The notes: generated by a model from the sequence alone, not told the origin. Positions 1-10,731 are shown, counted from the first letter of the stretch. The stretch is DNA of 64,000 nucleotides from Elmis aenea (GCA_947652605.1 OX393578.1:35903470-35967469); one strand, 5' to 3'. Program-made: numbers and translations.

Positions 1-109
1 TAAGTATTTAATTTTGTTGGAGTCGGAGTCGACCTACTAAAATTATCAGGAGTCGTAGTCGGAGTTGGAGTTGGAGTCGAATTTTTTTTTTACGGACTCC
101 GCAGCCCTG
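1..109 (-). repeat. Terminal fragment of a GAGTC-rich element (hAT-like end)
   Basis: Degenerate GGAGTC/GGAGTTG repeats run from the window edge and stop at GACTCCGCAGCCCTG. Read on the minus strand the end is CAGGGCTGCGGAGTC, which closely matches the end at 33350 (CAGGGATGGGGAGTC). The two sites therefore look like ends of one dispersed family. The CAGGG start is typical of hAT-type elements, but no transposase or target duplication is visible because the rest lies outside the window. Confidence 0.5.
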
Positions 110-334
110 CTTTTAACAATGATATTAAAACAAATGTAATGTGAAATTAAAATAATCATACTAATAGTCATAATATGAATGTATTTTATACCTTTTACTA
201 TATAACATTAGCAAAAAAGGATTTAAAATATTTACATAATGTCGATTTACATTATTTCCATTTAACACAGTTATTCACCATCTTATAGCAAACAAAATCT
301 GCAAAACATTTTTTCTTTGGCGTTTTTGTGTATT
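110..334. other. AT-rich DNA, no feature recognised
   Basis: Plain AT-rich sequence between two element fragments. I see no gene or repeat in it. Confidence 0.5.
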
Positions 335-544
335 CGCAACAATAGCCGAGGTATTTAAGTTTAAAAATTTTGATCGATTTCTGTTTTTTCGTTAAATCAC
401 GCAAGCCATGAAATTTTTAAACGAAACAAGATCTTGTTTAAAATACACTCCTAAATAGCTAACTTTTGTCCCATTTAACCAACCTTGTATTTTCATTATT
501 TACGGAGATAGTAATAGTGTCCCATGGAAAAGTGAAACACCCTG
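335..544 (-). mobile_element. One arm of a CAGGGTGTTTCAC-type element
   Basis: Read on the minus strand the segment begins CAGGGTGTTTCACTTTTCC next to a TA dinucleotide (545-546), the end structure shared by the LIR elements of this window. The same sequence recurs in degraded form at 29197-29390. No second arm is found nearby, so this is a solo or truncated arm. The open frame across it is not a gene. Confidence 0.5.
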
Positions 545-546
545 TA

Positions 547-2755
547 TACCTCATTATAGCTTTATATTGACACCAAAAATTATAAAAAATTGTAAGCCGA
601 ATGTCTATAATACATTCCAGTTTAACACTTAACTTCAGGTCTAATGTTAAAAAAAAACTTAAAATTTTAACCAGTGTTAAACTATTTTGTAAATACATAA
701 GATTTTAAACAATCGAAATTTATATGCAGTCTTAGTTAATATTTGTATGTAAAAAGCCAAGTGTTTGTTTTGATTCTTTTAATCATTAATTTAAGTTTGC
801 TGCTTTAGTATTTCACAAAACTCGTGCTGTGTCTACGTATTTTACTTCACTGACATTAGTGAATACTATAACAATAAAATAATACACATGAAAAAAAAAC
901 ATATTGGTTATCATCAAAAAAAAAAGAAATTAATCTTAAATATGACGTAATTGTACATAATGTACAGTAGCAAATCGATTTTGAATGGGTTTTAATAATA
1001 ACTGATTTTCTTATACGTATTATCAAATAAACCGTTAACATTTTTTAACATGTGTATGTATTTGTTGCCATTAAAGTTTTAATTGCAACTATAATTTTTA
1101 TTTATGTATCTAACTAGGAGCAATAAACAGGAATAATAAATTAGTCGATACTTCAATTATCTAATCCTATTCAATGTACAAAATAAAACGTTGGAATGTC
1201 AGTCAATTTATCACATTTGAAAAGATTTATCAAACATAAAGCGGAAAATCTAAAATAAATCGGTTAATAGTACAAAATCGCTTTCAGCTTGTAAGTTTTA
1301 AATTACTGTAGAGTTTTGCTTTTATATTTTTTGACATACTCATCTGTTAATAAAGATTCATGTACCATCGTGTAAATCTAATTTTTATCAAAATAGGAAA
1401 AAAATTTGCAGCAAATAGATAAAAACGAGGATAAATGTCGACAAAAAAATTTTTGCACGTCAAAAAAATTGATTGCACGGCTGAAAAGACCACACAATTA
1501 TTACTTCTATTGCAATATAAGAATAAGGGATATTTAATTAGTCTTTGTTCTAACAGAATCTTAAAATCAGAGCAACAGTAGCAAAACTTGCATAAATCTA
1601 AAAAAAACTATGCTTATTTAATTTTTAATATGTTAACTTGGTTAGTTACCAGCTGAATAAATATACATGGCAGTTGTTTTGGATTAGTTTCTTAATATTG
1701 GTCAATAATCAGTTGTATTAAATTCTACGTTTTCTAACGGTCTTGATTTGTTTATTGAAAGCAAAGTTATATGTAAAATTTATGTTCAAGGAGCAACTGT
1801 TTAAATATTCGAAAGTTATACGTACCTACTAGAATATTAAATAAACGCAGGTTTACAGTTGAATGCAACCGTTATTTAAATTTCGCGAACAAATTTAACA
1901 TTACAGTAGTTAGCTTTACTATAATTTTAAATAAAAAAGTCATAGTCAAGACATGGTGATATATTTGAAAACCATATACCCAAGATGCAGTTAAATGCTG
2001 TGGCAAAGAGTAATAAATCAGTATATTTTGAAATACCGTTTACTTTTCGCAGGTGTGCTTGGAAGCTTGATGCAGCCCGGCTTAAAATTTTTACTTGTAC
2101 CTAGTAGTCATAGTCATAGCCACCTCTAAATAATTTTATTATCATGTCATCAATAGTATTTAGAGTAGGAGACAGGAGGGATGTTTAGTTCAAATATAAT
2201 CCCAACGTGATAAAATGGTCATATCTTTAATGTTTCTGGATAAATGAGTTTTGCATAAAATAAAAATTTCTAAACATTTCATGTTTTTCATATAAAAATA
2301 GAACATAATATTTTAATCAATCATATTGGACAATAATGTGTTTGAAGAGATGCATTTTAAAATAAATAGTCAATTCACTTTAGCCTACTTACACCGATAG
2401 GCACGTGGATTAAAATTTTCTTTATTGTTTATTTTCACTGTATTGTAATATATAAACTTTAATTGTGATCTAATCAAGATGTTCATTGCTCATGGGTTTT
2501 ATACAAATTTGAATAAAATTGGTAATCCAAAAACTATTCACCTTATAGCTATTTTAAATTAATATTCAAATTGAAAATGTGTTCTAATAGTTATAATACA
2601 CTTGTGATTTTTTTAAATTTTCGGTTTTTGCATATTAAATAAAAATTTGAGAAATCGATGTAATTTAAACCAATTAAAATATTATTAACACAAAAATCTT
2701 TTATCAGTTTCAATTAACTGTGGGTCAATTTCGTACTTAGTGAAATTTATTCTAT
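547..2755. other. AT-rich DNA without recognisable genes
   Basis: About 2.2 kb of AT-rich sequence with short homopolymer runs. Open frames are shorter than 65 codons and of low complexity. I recognise no gene, RNA or element end. Confidence 0.5.
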
Positions 2756-2759
2756 TTAA

Positions 2760-2905
2760 CACGTTGAGTGCCACTGTATGATCTAAAAAACTGACCCGGG
2801 AGGCCAACTTTTTTTTTTGTAGAATCTTATTTATATTGCAAATTGGCTTCACGGCGCCTGAATGTCCCAAAAAGGTGTGAAGCCAACGTGAACTCCACAT
2901 GGCAC
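2760..2905. mobile_element. Possible piggyBac-type end fragment
   Basis: The sequence TTAA (2756-2759) is followed by CACGTTGAGTGCCACTG, resembling TTAA-flanked insect elements with a conserved short terminus. The fragment is cut off at 2906 by the TAGGGATTG hAT copy. No opposite end was found, so the assignment is tentative. Confidence 0.25.
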
Positions 2906-3139
2906 TAGGGATTGTAATACCGGTAAACCGGTTTACCGGTAAATCGCAAAAAATACTCTTCAAATTTAACCGGTAATTTGCCAGTTTTTTACCGGTAATT
3001 CCGGTAATTTTACAATATCTTTCTAATCATGATAAAAATCTAAATCAAACAATCGAAAAAAAATTGACGTATTTTCAAAGAGAAAAAATAAGGGGAAAGC
3101 ATACAAATGGCATATGATTGTTTGATTGTTTACTCACTA

Positions 3140-3260
3140 CTCGATCAACAAGTGTAGTAAAATCCAAAAAGCTTTTTCCGCGTCTGGATTATTTTGTACA
3201 AAAATGAGGTCGCAATTAGGAGACGATAGTTAAAATAAATTATATTTTCTACGTGGTTAA
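3140..3260 (+). pseudogene. hAT transposase C-terminal dimerisation domain, frameshifted
   Basis: The translation shows the start of the hAT C-terminal signature (STSVV followed by a serine and lysines) and then, in another frame, the downstream part including FCTK and RSQLGDDS. A missing A relative to copy 2 shifts the frame in the middle. hAT transposases dimerise through this domain in the nucleus. Only the C-terminal end is present, so the copy cannot encode a transposase. Identification rests on the motif and on the clearer copy at 5440-5563. Confidence 0.6.
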
Positions 3261-3570
3261 TTTTTAAGAAAAGTTTAAAATAAAATATATTGTTAATAGT
3301 TTGACAACATAGGTATATTATGTTAAATTATTTTATATTTTATGTTCAGAATAATTTTATTTTCATGTGTTTTTTGTAATGCTGGATTATATTTTTTGTA
3401 ATATTTTTATTTTATATATTATATATTGTCATTTTATATAGTTATATTAATATTACATAAAAATATATTAGATACGTTAATGGCTGTTAACTAATATATT
3501 GTATGAAACTAATTGGGATATATAGTTTAGGCTTCAATGTATACATATAAATATATTTATTTTTAATATG

Positions 3571-3660
3571 GTTTTCGGAGTTTATCCGGGTAATATTTAA
3601 ATTGGCTCGACGTTTCGGCAAGCTCTCACTATAGGGAAGACGCGGATAAACTCCGAAAAC
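3571..3660 (-). repeat. 90-bp unit with 18-bp inverted ends and hammerhead-like core
   Basis: The unit is bounded by GTTTTCGGAGTTTATCCG (3571-3588) and its exact reverse complement (3643-3660). On the minus strand the middle reads GTGAGAGC, a short loop, then GCCGAAACGTC. GAAACGTC next to a short hairpin is the 3' half of hammerhead ribozymes found in Penelope-like elements. The conserved CUGANGA box is not intact, so this is a hammerhead-like relic. The same unit sits at the same place in copy 2. Confidence 0.4.
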
Positions 3661-3710
3661 TACATTAAAAATGTTAGTAACCGCAAAAAACCTAAAAAGA
3701 AACAGGTAGA

Positions 3711-4853
3711 GGTTCATTTTTTGTCATCTTATAGTTTATCACAACATCTAGTAAACTAATATTACGGCTTTTCGTTTATAGCTAAATTAGTAAAAGTGGT
3801 TCGAATTCCTAAGGTTTACGGTAGTTTAACGGTTAAGATGTTTCATAATTAGTTTTTTTTTTTAATTTAGTCCATTAAATCAGTAATCAAGATTAATGTT
3901 TGTGGTGAAGAGTAAGATAAAAAAACATTTTAATGTTATTTACATTTACATTGAAAAAATCATTAAAAATAAATATAAGTTCAAGGCTGAACAACAATGT
4001 TCCGCATTCAATCTCTCGATGGTTTTGTTAAAATTAATAACAATATCAAGTGATTATTAAACACATTTTTCCTATATAAAAATTGCAACTAACGTACCTA
4101 ACCATTTTTTTGTTAAATTTTGCTGTGCATTTGCTTAATTTTTAATTAAAAACATTATAGTGCTTGTCATAATATACCATATAGCTATAATAGTTTTTTG
4201 ATACAATTCACGAACGGATGTCAGTTGGCGTCTACTTTTTTCAACTTTCACAAGCAATCAATGAGCACAGATTTAATTGAATACTTGCGCTAAAGTTAAA
4301 CAAAATATTATTAATGAATTTTCGACATTACACCTTACACTCCTTACACCAATCAACGAAATGTAGTAACTGTGACGTTCGCGTATCTTTTCAGCGATTT
4401 AAAATAAAAGTTTCTGACAGAAACAGTATAAAAAAATTTGTTTTATTATCCTGCAATAAATTGTGTGTCTAACAAGCTTTATCAAAACTTAACTGAAGTT
4501 TTTTTTATATTTATTTCAGTCTAGCAAACGTTGAAAACACGATTTTTATGGTCGCGTATGCGAATTTAACATAGGGTAAACGTTACTCGTAAATAGTGAT
4601 TGCTACTTCATCATGCAAATAACTACCATCTTGGGTGCATTTTTCATTTACAACAAAATAATTACGATAATTTTAAACAAGATGAACTGTAGCTAAATAT
4701 TACTCTAAGCAATAATAAATCGGTTTATTAGGTGTTATAAAATGTCTAACAAAATAAATTTTGAACTCTTTTATGATGCTCTTTTTCATGTACTTGTAAT
4801 AGTTTTTAATTTAAAGGTTTTTTTGTTAGTATAATAAAAATCTGTTAAGGCGT
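3711..4853. other. AT-rich spacer between the inverted hAT copies
   Basis: Unique-looking AT-rich DNA separating the two hAT copies. No open frame or terminal repeat is recognisable. Confidence 0.5.
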
Positions 4854-5024
4854 ATTGGTAGTAGGGATTGTAAATTTACCGACTTTTTGAATTACCGGTA
4901 ATTCGGTAAAACTGCCAATCAAAACCGGTTTACCGGTAATTTACCGGTAAATCATATTATTATATATATTTATATTATATTGTTTCTTTTTAAATTTTTT
5001 GCGGTTACTAACATTTTTAATGTA

Positions 5025-5104
5025 GTTTTCGGAGTTTATCCGCGGCTCCCCTATAGTGAGAGCTTGCCGAAACGTCGAGCCAATTTAAATATTACCCGGA
5101 AAAC
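5025..5104 (-). repeat. Second copy of the hammerhead-like inverted-end unit
   Basis: Same unit as at 3571-3660, with about 10 bp lost from one inverted end. On the minus strand GCCGAAACGTC is followed by GAGCC, and on the plus strand the complementary blocks GGCTC (5043-5047) and GAGCC (5076-5080) bracket the core as a possible stem I. The CUGANGA box is again not canonical. Confidence 0.4.
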
Positions 5105-5439
5105 CATATTAAAAATAAATATATTTATATACATTTATTTATTATGGAACTGATTGAGATAGTTGAAGTCTAAACTATCCCAATTAGTTTCATACTTTCA
5201 TACAATATATTAGTTAAGCCATTAACGTATCTAATATATTTTTATGTAATATTAATATAACACAATATAAAATGACAATATATAATATATAAAATAAAAA
5301 TATTACAAAAAATATAATCCAGCATTACAAAAAACACATGAAAATGAAACTATTCTGAACATAAAATATAAAATGATATAACATAAAATATGTAGGTAGT
5401 CAAACTATTAACAATATTTTTTATTTTAAACTTTTCTTA

Positions 5440-5563
5440 AAAAATAACCACGTAGAAAATATAATTTATCTTAACTATCGTCTCCTAATTGCGACCTAAC
5501 TTTTGTACAAAATAATCCAGCCGCGGAAAAAGCTTTTTCGGATTCTACTACACTTGTTGGTCG
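5440..5563 (-). pseudogene. hAT transposase C-terminal domain relic
   Basis: On the minus strand one frame gives PTSVVESEKAFSAAGLF and then CTKVRSQLGDDS, followed by a stop and by DKLYFLRGYF. This is the classic hAT dimerisation signature (SVESER.FS.AG, then RS.L, then L.FL). The internal stop and the lack of any upstream catalytic region show that it is a relic. It explains the origin of the 904-bp element as a deletion derivative of an autonomous hAT transposon. Confidence 0.75.
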
Positions 5564-5773
5564 AGTAGTGAGTAAACAATCATAATGCCATTTGTATGCT
5601 TTCCCCTTATTTTTTCTCTTTGAAAATACGTCAATTTTTTTTTGATTATTTGATTTAGATTTTTATCATGATTAAAAAGATGTTGTAAAATTATCGGAAT
5701 TACCGGTAAAAAACTGGCAAATTACCGGTAAAATTTGAAGCGCATTTTTTGTATTACAATCCCTAATTGGTAG

Positions 5774-6998
5774 CGAGTAATACATACTGAGGTAAAAAGG
5801 CACCTGTTAAAATCATATTTATTATATTTTTAAATACGGTAAAGATAGCAGTGATTAAAAATATACGGATTAAAAAGCACTTGACACTCTTCAATTGAAC
5901 CGTAAATTTTTTACTCTTAAAATTTTTGCATTCTTCCTACAAAAAATATTTTCACTGCAAATGTTGATTAGGTCTTATATACGCGAAATAAATAAAAAAT
6001 TTAACATGGGTAAAAGAAGAGTCAACTATTAAAGTTTTCACTTTTGTAAAATTGGCTGAAAGTAAGCTTAATTTGGTAATACCAGAAAAATAAAAAATTG
6101 TTATTAAGTAATTCAAAAAGTCTTATACGTTCAATCAAGACTGCTGTGTACATCTGTGATAGGTTTTTGTTCAGGTTTTAATCCATATTTAGTTGTGATA
6201 ATACCGGTTGCTTAAAAATTAAAATTAAAAAATTAAAAACAGACTTAAAAATGAGGCGACACTTGACCCCTCTCGCCTTTTTAATTTTTTCGAGGGTTAA
6301 GTAACATGATTGAAAACAATAAACTTACGTGTCCTTCAAATTAAAATCGAAGTATCCGAGAAATGTTTTAAAAATAAAAAAAAACAAAGTGGCAGCAAAC
6401 TTGATGGACTGTTTTTATAACTGATAAATACGGTAAGATATTCATATTGTTGTACGGTATTTTAAAATGAAGCCGCTATCTATCATTCTTAAAGCGACTA
6501 TTTGAACAAAACGATAAATGCGGTAAAACTATAGATGCGGTACCATACGAAAATAATATTAATAAACGTAATTGTTTAACCCAAACAATATTTGTCCATG
6601 TACATAAATACATACATACATGTACACAAGTATATGTGCTGTTTAAAGCTAAACGTTCACTAGGCCAATGCCAACGAGAGCACTGTTTTGTTTCGGTGAT
6701 AATCAAATGTAATGCCGATACAAAGAATTCAGTCAATATCTTCCCTTTCAACTTAACAAAAACAACGTCGGCTCAGCCGTGAGAGACCGTAGCATTTATA
6801 CTTTATAATGCAATATGGTACTATTTTTCAAAAACAATCCATCCACTAAAATAGCAAAATATATACGATATTTTGAACGAATAATGCGATAAAACGATGG
6901 ATAGGGTAACGATCGATACGGTCCAATTTTGCTATTTTTATATGGAATTTATTTGGGACTGTATAAAATAAACGGCATATACGGGAAAACAATTATTT
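5774..6998. other. AT-rich DNA without recognisable genes
   Basis: No gene recognised. A loose motif resembling GATAAATRCGGTA recurs several times between about 6420 and 6940, perhaps the remains of a degenerate repeat. The 91-codon open frame at 6476-6751 has no recognisable domain. Confidence 0.45.
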
Positions 6999-7027
6999 GT
7001 GGGGCAATCAATCGAGATTTTACTGTA

Positions 7028-8248
7028 CAGGGTGGTCCAAATTCGATGGGATTGCATGGGTATTTCGGTTAATATTCAAGATAGAGAAACGGTTAAATTA
7101 CCAAAAATGTGCAGTTTTTTGAGACAAACTCAGAACCGTTTTCAAAAATATTCTATCATTTCCGGTTTTCGAGTTATTGAATAAACATTGTTTTTTTGTC
7201 ATATTAATAATGTGTCATATATCCGTTATTGTTGTAAATATCAAAAATATTTATTAAGATTATTTTTAGATATTTTTATGTTTAATTTGATTATTCTAAA
7301 GAAAAAATGTTTACGTTTGCCGTTAAAAAGTTATGACACAAACTTACCTTTTTTTAAATGGGAGCGATAGTTGGCTATGACCTATTTAAATTCCTTATTT
7401 TTTTCTCATTCCAAATATATAAGGGTTGATGTATTTATTTTCAAAAATACGCAAGTTACGAAGGTTTTTTAGTTTTTTTTTAAAAAGAAAATCATAGTAG
7501 GCTGTGAAAACAGAAAAAAAAACAGGTGTAAAACCTTTAAAAAATCATGTCGTACAAGCTACCAAGGTTTTTTAATTTGTTGTTGTGATAAATATCAAAA
7601 ATTTTGGAACAGCAAAATATACTACCATACTACTGATTCCCGACTATGTTGTTGTTATCTTATGTTCAAATATTTACAATGTTTATCTCAACAACAAATT
7701 AAAAAACCTTGGTAACTTGTACCACATGAGTTTTTTAAGGTTTTACACCTTGTTATTTTTTGTTTACACTACTACCTACTATGATTTTCTTAAAAAAAAA
7801 CAACTAAAAAACCTTCGTAACTTGCGTATTTTTGAAAATAAATACATCAACCCTTTTATATTTGGAATGAGAAAAAAATAAGGAATTTAAATAGGTCATA
7901 GCCAACTATCGCTCCCATTTAAAAAAAGGTAAGTTTGTGTCATAACTTTTTAACGGCAAACGTAAACTATTTTTCTTTAGTATAATCAAATTAAACATAA
8001 AAATATCTAAAAATAATCTCCATAAATATTTTTGATATTTACAACAATAATGGAGATATGACACATTATTAATAAGACAAAAAAACACTTTTTATTCAAT
8101 AACTCGAAAACCGGAAATGATAGAATATTTTTGAAAACGGTTCTAAGTTTGTCTCAAAAAACTGCACATTTTTGGTAATTTAACCGTTTCTCTATCTTCA
8201 ATATTAACCGAAATACCCATGCAATCCCATCGAATTTGGACCACCCTG
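7028..8248. mobile_element. Long-inverted-repeat element LIR-1, copy A (1221 bp)
   Basis: Two arms of about 550 bp are near-perfect reverse complements around a short loop near 7600-7680. The ends read CAGGGTGGTCCAAATTC inward and are flanked by TA on both sides (7026-7027, 8249-8250), consistent with a TA target duplication. Related copies lie at 46087-52477 (disrupted) and 53401-54626. Open frames inside the arms mirror each other and show no domain, so I treat them as by-products. Transcription through the element would give a long hairpin RNA. Confidence 0.85.
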
Positions 8249-8250
8249 TA

Positions 8251-9181
8251 TAAGCAATTATTAGATGAAATTCTAAGTTGATCTACTAATATAAATTTAT
8301 CGTTAATACTTAAAAAAAAAACGCCTGTAAATTGTTTAAAAATTATTAGTTAACAAAAGTTGTATCATAGTTTATTTATAAGTGTTTTAAAGTGCATTGC
8401 GTTTCATACAAGTTTATCGATGTAAAGGCGCTATTTCTTAGAAGTGGTCGTATTTGAACAAACTTAATAAATGCTTAAGCACGTGCTGAACTGTATTTGA
8501 TCACAGGTATGGCTCGCTATTTAAAATAAATAATGTGTTTTAAAATTAATACGGCTTTATTGAGTCGTTCAGCGACACTGCGGTTGTTTTTAAATTAAAA
8601 TTTGCTATAAAATACGTACGTGTCCATGAACTGTGTAGGCGTTCAAAGAACGTTAAGTATAAACATTATTTTTTATGTTTGTGGCTTTAAGTGCGATAAG
8701 GAAGGACAAGTGTAATTCAAGTTGTCAGACAGGTGTAAAAATGAATTAACGAACTCCTACAAAATTTTATTTAATGTTTTCTATGGGATGCGCCGACTAT
8801 TAATGTACCTGGCGCTTAACTTTGCTGCTGACCAAAAACTGTCAACTTATTTAATATTATAAACTTCTACTGGAAACCTGAATTTAAAAAAAAAAACATC
8901 TAAATAAACGAAATTTTAAATACTAGAAAGTTGTTTAAAATATGAAATTTGCAAATTTCCATAACGTTATTGTACAGAAAAGTAGTCTCACTCTGCTTTA
9001 CAGCCACAGAAAATTTGTTTCTCAGAAATATTTTCATTTTGTTTTAAATAGTAACACATTGTGTATTAATTTTACGTATGTTTTAGAAATTGTTGAAGTA
9101 AATAAGATGGATTATTGAGTCAGTGCCGTTTCTGAGTACTTGGCCGCCCGCGTGCTAACGTACGTTTCACCGTTGCAAGTA
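8251..9181. other. AT-rich DNA, no feature recognised
   Basis: Spacer between LIR-1 copy A and the Harbinger-like element. I see no coding or structured RNA signal. Confidence 0.5.
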
Positions 9182-9383
9182 TTAAGCCTAGTCCAGATTG
9201 TAAACAAATGTTTCGGAACAATATTGAACACTGTGCCTAAACAGTTGGGAAACATTGTTTCGGAACAATCTGTATACGTTGTTCCGCGTCCAGACTAAAG
9301 CCAGTGTTTCGGTGTTTCTCAAGTGATTATCATGTCCAGTGAGACTATTGTAGGAATTTGTACTGCCAATTTATATATTTTAC

Positions 9384-9716
9384 TTAACGGCCGAAGGAAT
9401 AAAGAAAAGAAAAGAAGAAGGTGGTGGATACGGAAAGCACTAATGTAAGGCACCAGTTATGGCAATGAATGAAGAATGGTGAAGAACCACTTTTCTTAGT
9501 GCCTTGCAGTTTTTTGTACTCCAGTCGAAATTGGGATTTTAGCATGTGCACTTTCTTTTCAACTTCAGCAACTGTTACATCACATGATTGCGCAATATTT
9601 CCAAAAGCATCCCTCTTTTTATTCCTATTTTTGTATTCACCACATGTGACATCCCACAAACAAGATGTGCTATGCACTTTTTCTATCAGTTGTAAAGTTT
9701 TTTTTCTTGATTCCAC
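9384..9716 (-). pseudogene. MADF-domain (Myb/SANT-like) protein fragment
   Basis: The 110-residue frame begins with a MADF domain at residues 7 to about 75: LIEKVHSTSCLWDVT, EYKNRNKKRDAF, then VEKKVHMLKSQFRLEYKK. These match the family's conserved LI..V...P.LWD, Y.n...r..aw..i, and LR..Y.rE..K features. MADF proteins bind DNA; in Harbinger transposons such a protein is the second ORF and works with the transposase, which fits the TTA-flanked inverted repeats around it. After about residue 80 the frame (many F, S and L) no longer resembles a MADF protein, so the gene is truncated or decayed. The start codon at 9716 places the domain near the N-terminus, as is usual. A domesticated host gene is less likely given its position inside a short element. 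Confidence 0.6.
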
Positions 9717-9785
9717 ATTGTAATAAATATATAACCAAGAATCACTCTAAGCAAAACTCTGTTTGACTGAACCGTGTTTGAAAAC

Positions 9786-9983
9786 AGACTTGTTCAATTT
9801 TATTCTTAAGGCTTTCGCGGCCTTTATCCCTAATACAATCTTCGTTGTCGGGTTTGGAACCGACAGTTTGACAGTCGTTTTGATAAAGACCAAGATGCAA
9901 TGGTCGAAACGTCAACTTTCAAATATAAAAGACGCGGTTCCAAACCCGACAACGAAGATTGTGTATTATAGACTTGTTCAATT
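9786..9983. mobile_element. Penelope-type terminal fragment inserted in the Harbinger element
   Basis: About 170 bp (9800-9969) is flanked by a 14-bp direct repeat AGACTTGTTCAATT (9786-9799, 9970-9983), a clear target duplication. Its left part, including GGCTTTCGCGGCC and AATACAATCTT, matches the 3' end of the Penelope element at 47191. Its ends form an inverted repeat (GGGTTTGGAACC against GGTTCCAAACCC). No coding sequence remains, so it looks like a solo terminal repeat carrying a hammerhead-like motif. Confidence 0.65.
9867..9923 (+). ncRNA. Hammerhead-ribozyme-like motif (probably inactive)
   Basis: The order of elements fits a type I hammerhead of Penelope-like elements: outer stem I TTTGA (9867-9871) with TCAAA (9919-9923), inner stem I GTT with AAC, a core box TTGATAA, stem II GACC with GGTC around a 10-nt loop, and then GAAACGTC. 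The core box should be CUGANGA; positions equivalent to C3 and G8 are changed, so self-cleavage is unlikely. The motif is inferred by eye, not by a covariance model. Confidence 0.45.
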
Positions 9984-10168
9984 ATTGTTCCAATGTTTCC
10001 CATACAAACGGGAAACAAGGAACAGCGCTTTTTTGTTTCGCAACATTAGTGAAACCTGAAACAGTTCCGAAACAAGCTAGAAACAAAGTTGAGCTGTTCC
10101 GAAACATCGGGAACATTGTTCATGAACACTGTTCCGAAACATTTGTTTACAATCTGGACTAGGCTTTA

Positions 10169-10635
10169 TATTTAACAATATATATAAATTTGTCATTATG
10201 TGTAAGAGGGATTTTCAGCGCCATCTCTTGCGCCCTTGGCACTTGCCCCGTTGCCAATTGCATTGATATCTACATTGCTATGGTACTGTATACAACGGTA
10301 TAAAACCGCCGATCGAGTACATAAATTTAATCGCAATCTCCATTCTCCAGTCGAAATTACCGAATAGGCAAACTGAAGAGTGTTTTACAGTTTTACGCGT
10401 TTTGCGTTTTTTCTTGAAATTGAAAAATGGAAATGTATTAAAAATTATATTTTAATAAAAATAAAAACAAATAATAAACGCCGACATAAAAAATTAGATT
10501 TTAATGTATTCAAAATGGCCGCCCCTGCTGATATTTCTCGAATTTTTTTTAATGTATGCCTACTTTTTGAGTACATGGTCGGATTAAGAATTAAATTCTC
10601 TATCTGAATCAACCAAAAAATGTATACTATGTAAT
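10169..10635. other. AT-rich DNA, no feature recognised
   Basis: Spacer between two TIR elements. Slightly higher GC at 10200-10340, but no domain or RNA motif is recognised. Confidence 0.45.
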
Positions 10636-10731
10636 TTAACCCTTTCAGCCCTGACTACATTTTTATTAGAAATGCCCGTATGCCGGGCTATTTTAGACGT
10701 TTGCGGAATCGTACGGCCTTCGTCATTGTAC

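Larger units (their letters stand above)
2906..3710 (+). mobile_element. hAT-type relic, copy 1 (truncated)
   Basis: Starts TAGGGATTGTAATACC and runs into CCGGTAA-rich sequence exactly like the end of copy 2 at 5765, read in inverse orientation. Similarity to copy 2 stops after about 3710, so the far terminus is missing and no target duplication can be tested. It contains a broken transposase C-terminus (about 3140-3260) and the small inverted-repeat unit at 3571-3660. Together with copy 2 it makes a large inverted repeat about 1.15 kb apart. Confidence 0.65.
4862..5765 (-). mobile_element. hAT-type element, copy 2 (904 bp, non-autonomous)
   Basis: Both ends read TAGGGATTGTA inward and the element is flanked by a perfect 8-bp duplication ATTGGTAG (4854-4861 and 5766-5773), the length typical of hAT transposition. 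Subterminal sequence is rich in ACCGGTAA palindromes. Internally it keeps only the C-terminal dimerisation domain of a transposase on the minus strand, so it cannot move itself. It carries an internally deleted copy of the 90-bp hammerhead-like unit at 5025-5104. Confidence 0.8.
9185..10165. mobile_element. Harbinger-like DNA element with MADF relic
   Basis: Terminal inverted repeats of about 36 bp start AGCCTAGTCCAGATTG at 9185 and end with the reverse complement at 10165. They are flanked by TTA on both sides (9182-9184, 10166-10168), the 3-bp target typical of PIF/Harbinger elements. The subterminal regions repeat TTTCGGAACA and its complement many times. Inside lie a MADF-domain relic (minus strand) and an inserted 170-bp Penelope-type fragment. 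No DDE transposase remains. Confidence 0.75.

Noticed and set aside
3619..3637. CTCACTATAGGGA resembles the core of the phage T7 promoter
   Set aside because: The upstream TAATACGA part is missing and the sequence is part of a repeated insect unit also present at 5040-5062. It is coincidence, not a vector contaminant.
7188..8088. Several open frames of 60-98 codons on both strands
   Set aside because: They lie in the two mirror-image arms of LIR-1 and recur as the same frames in copy B. Low complexity and no domain.
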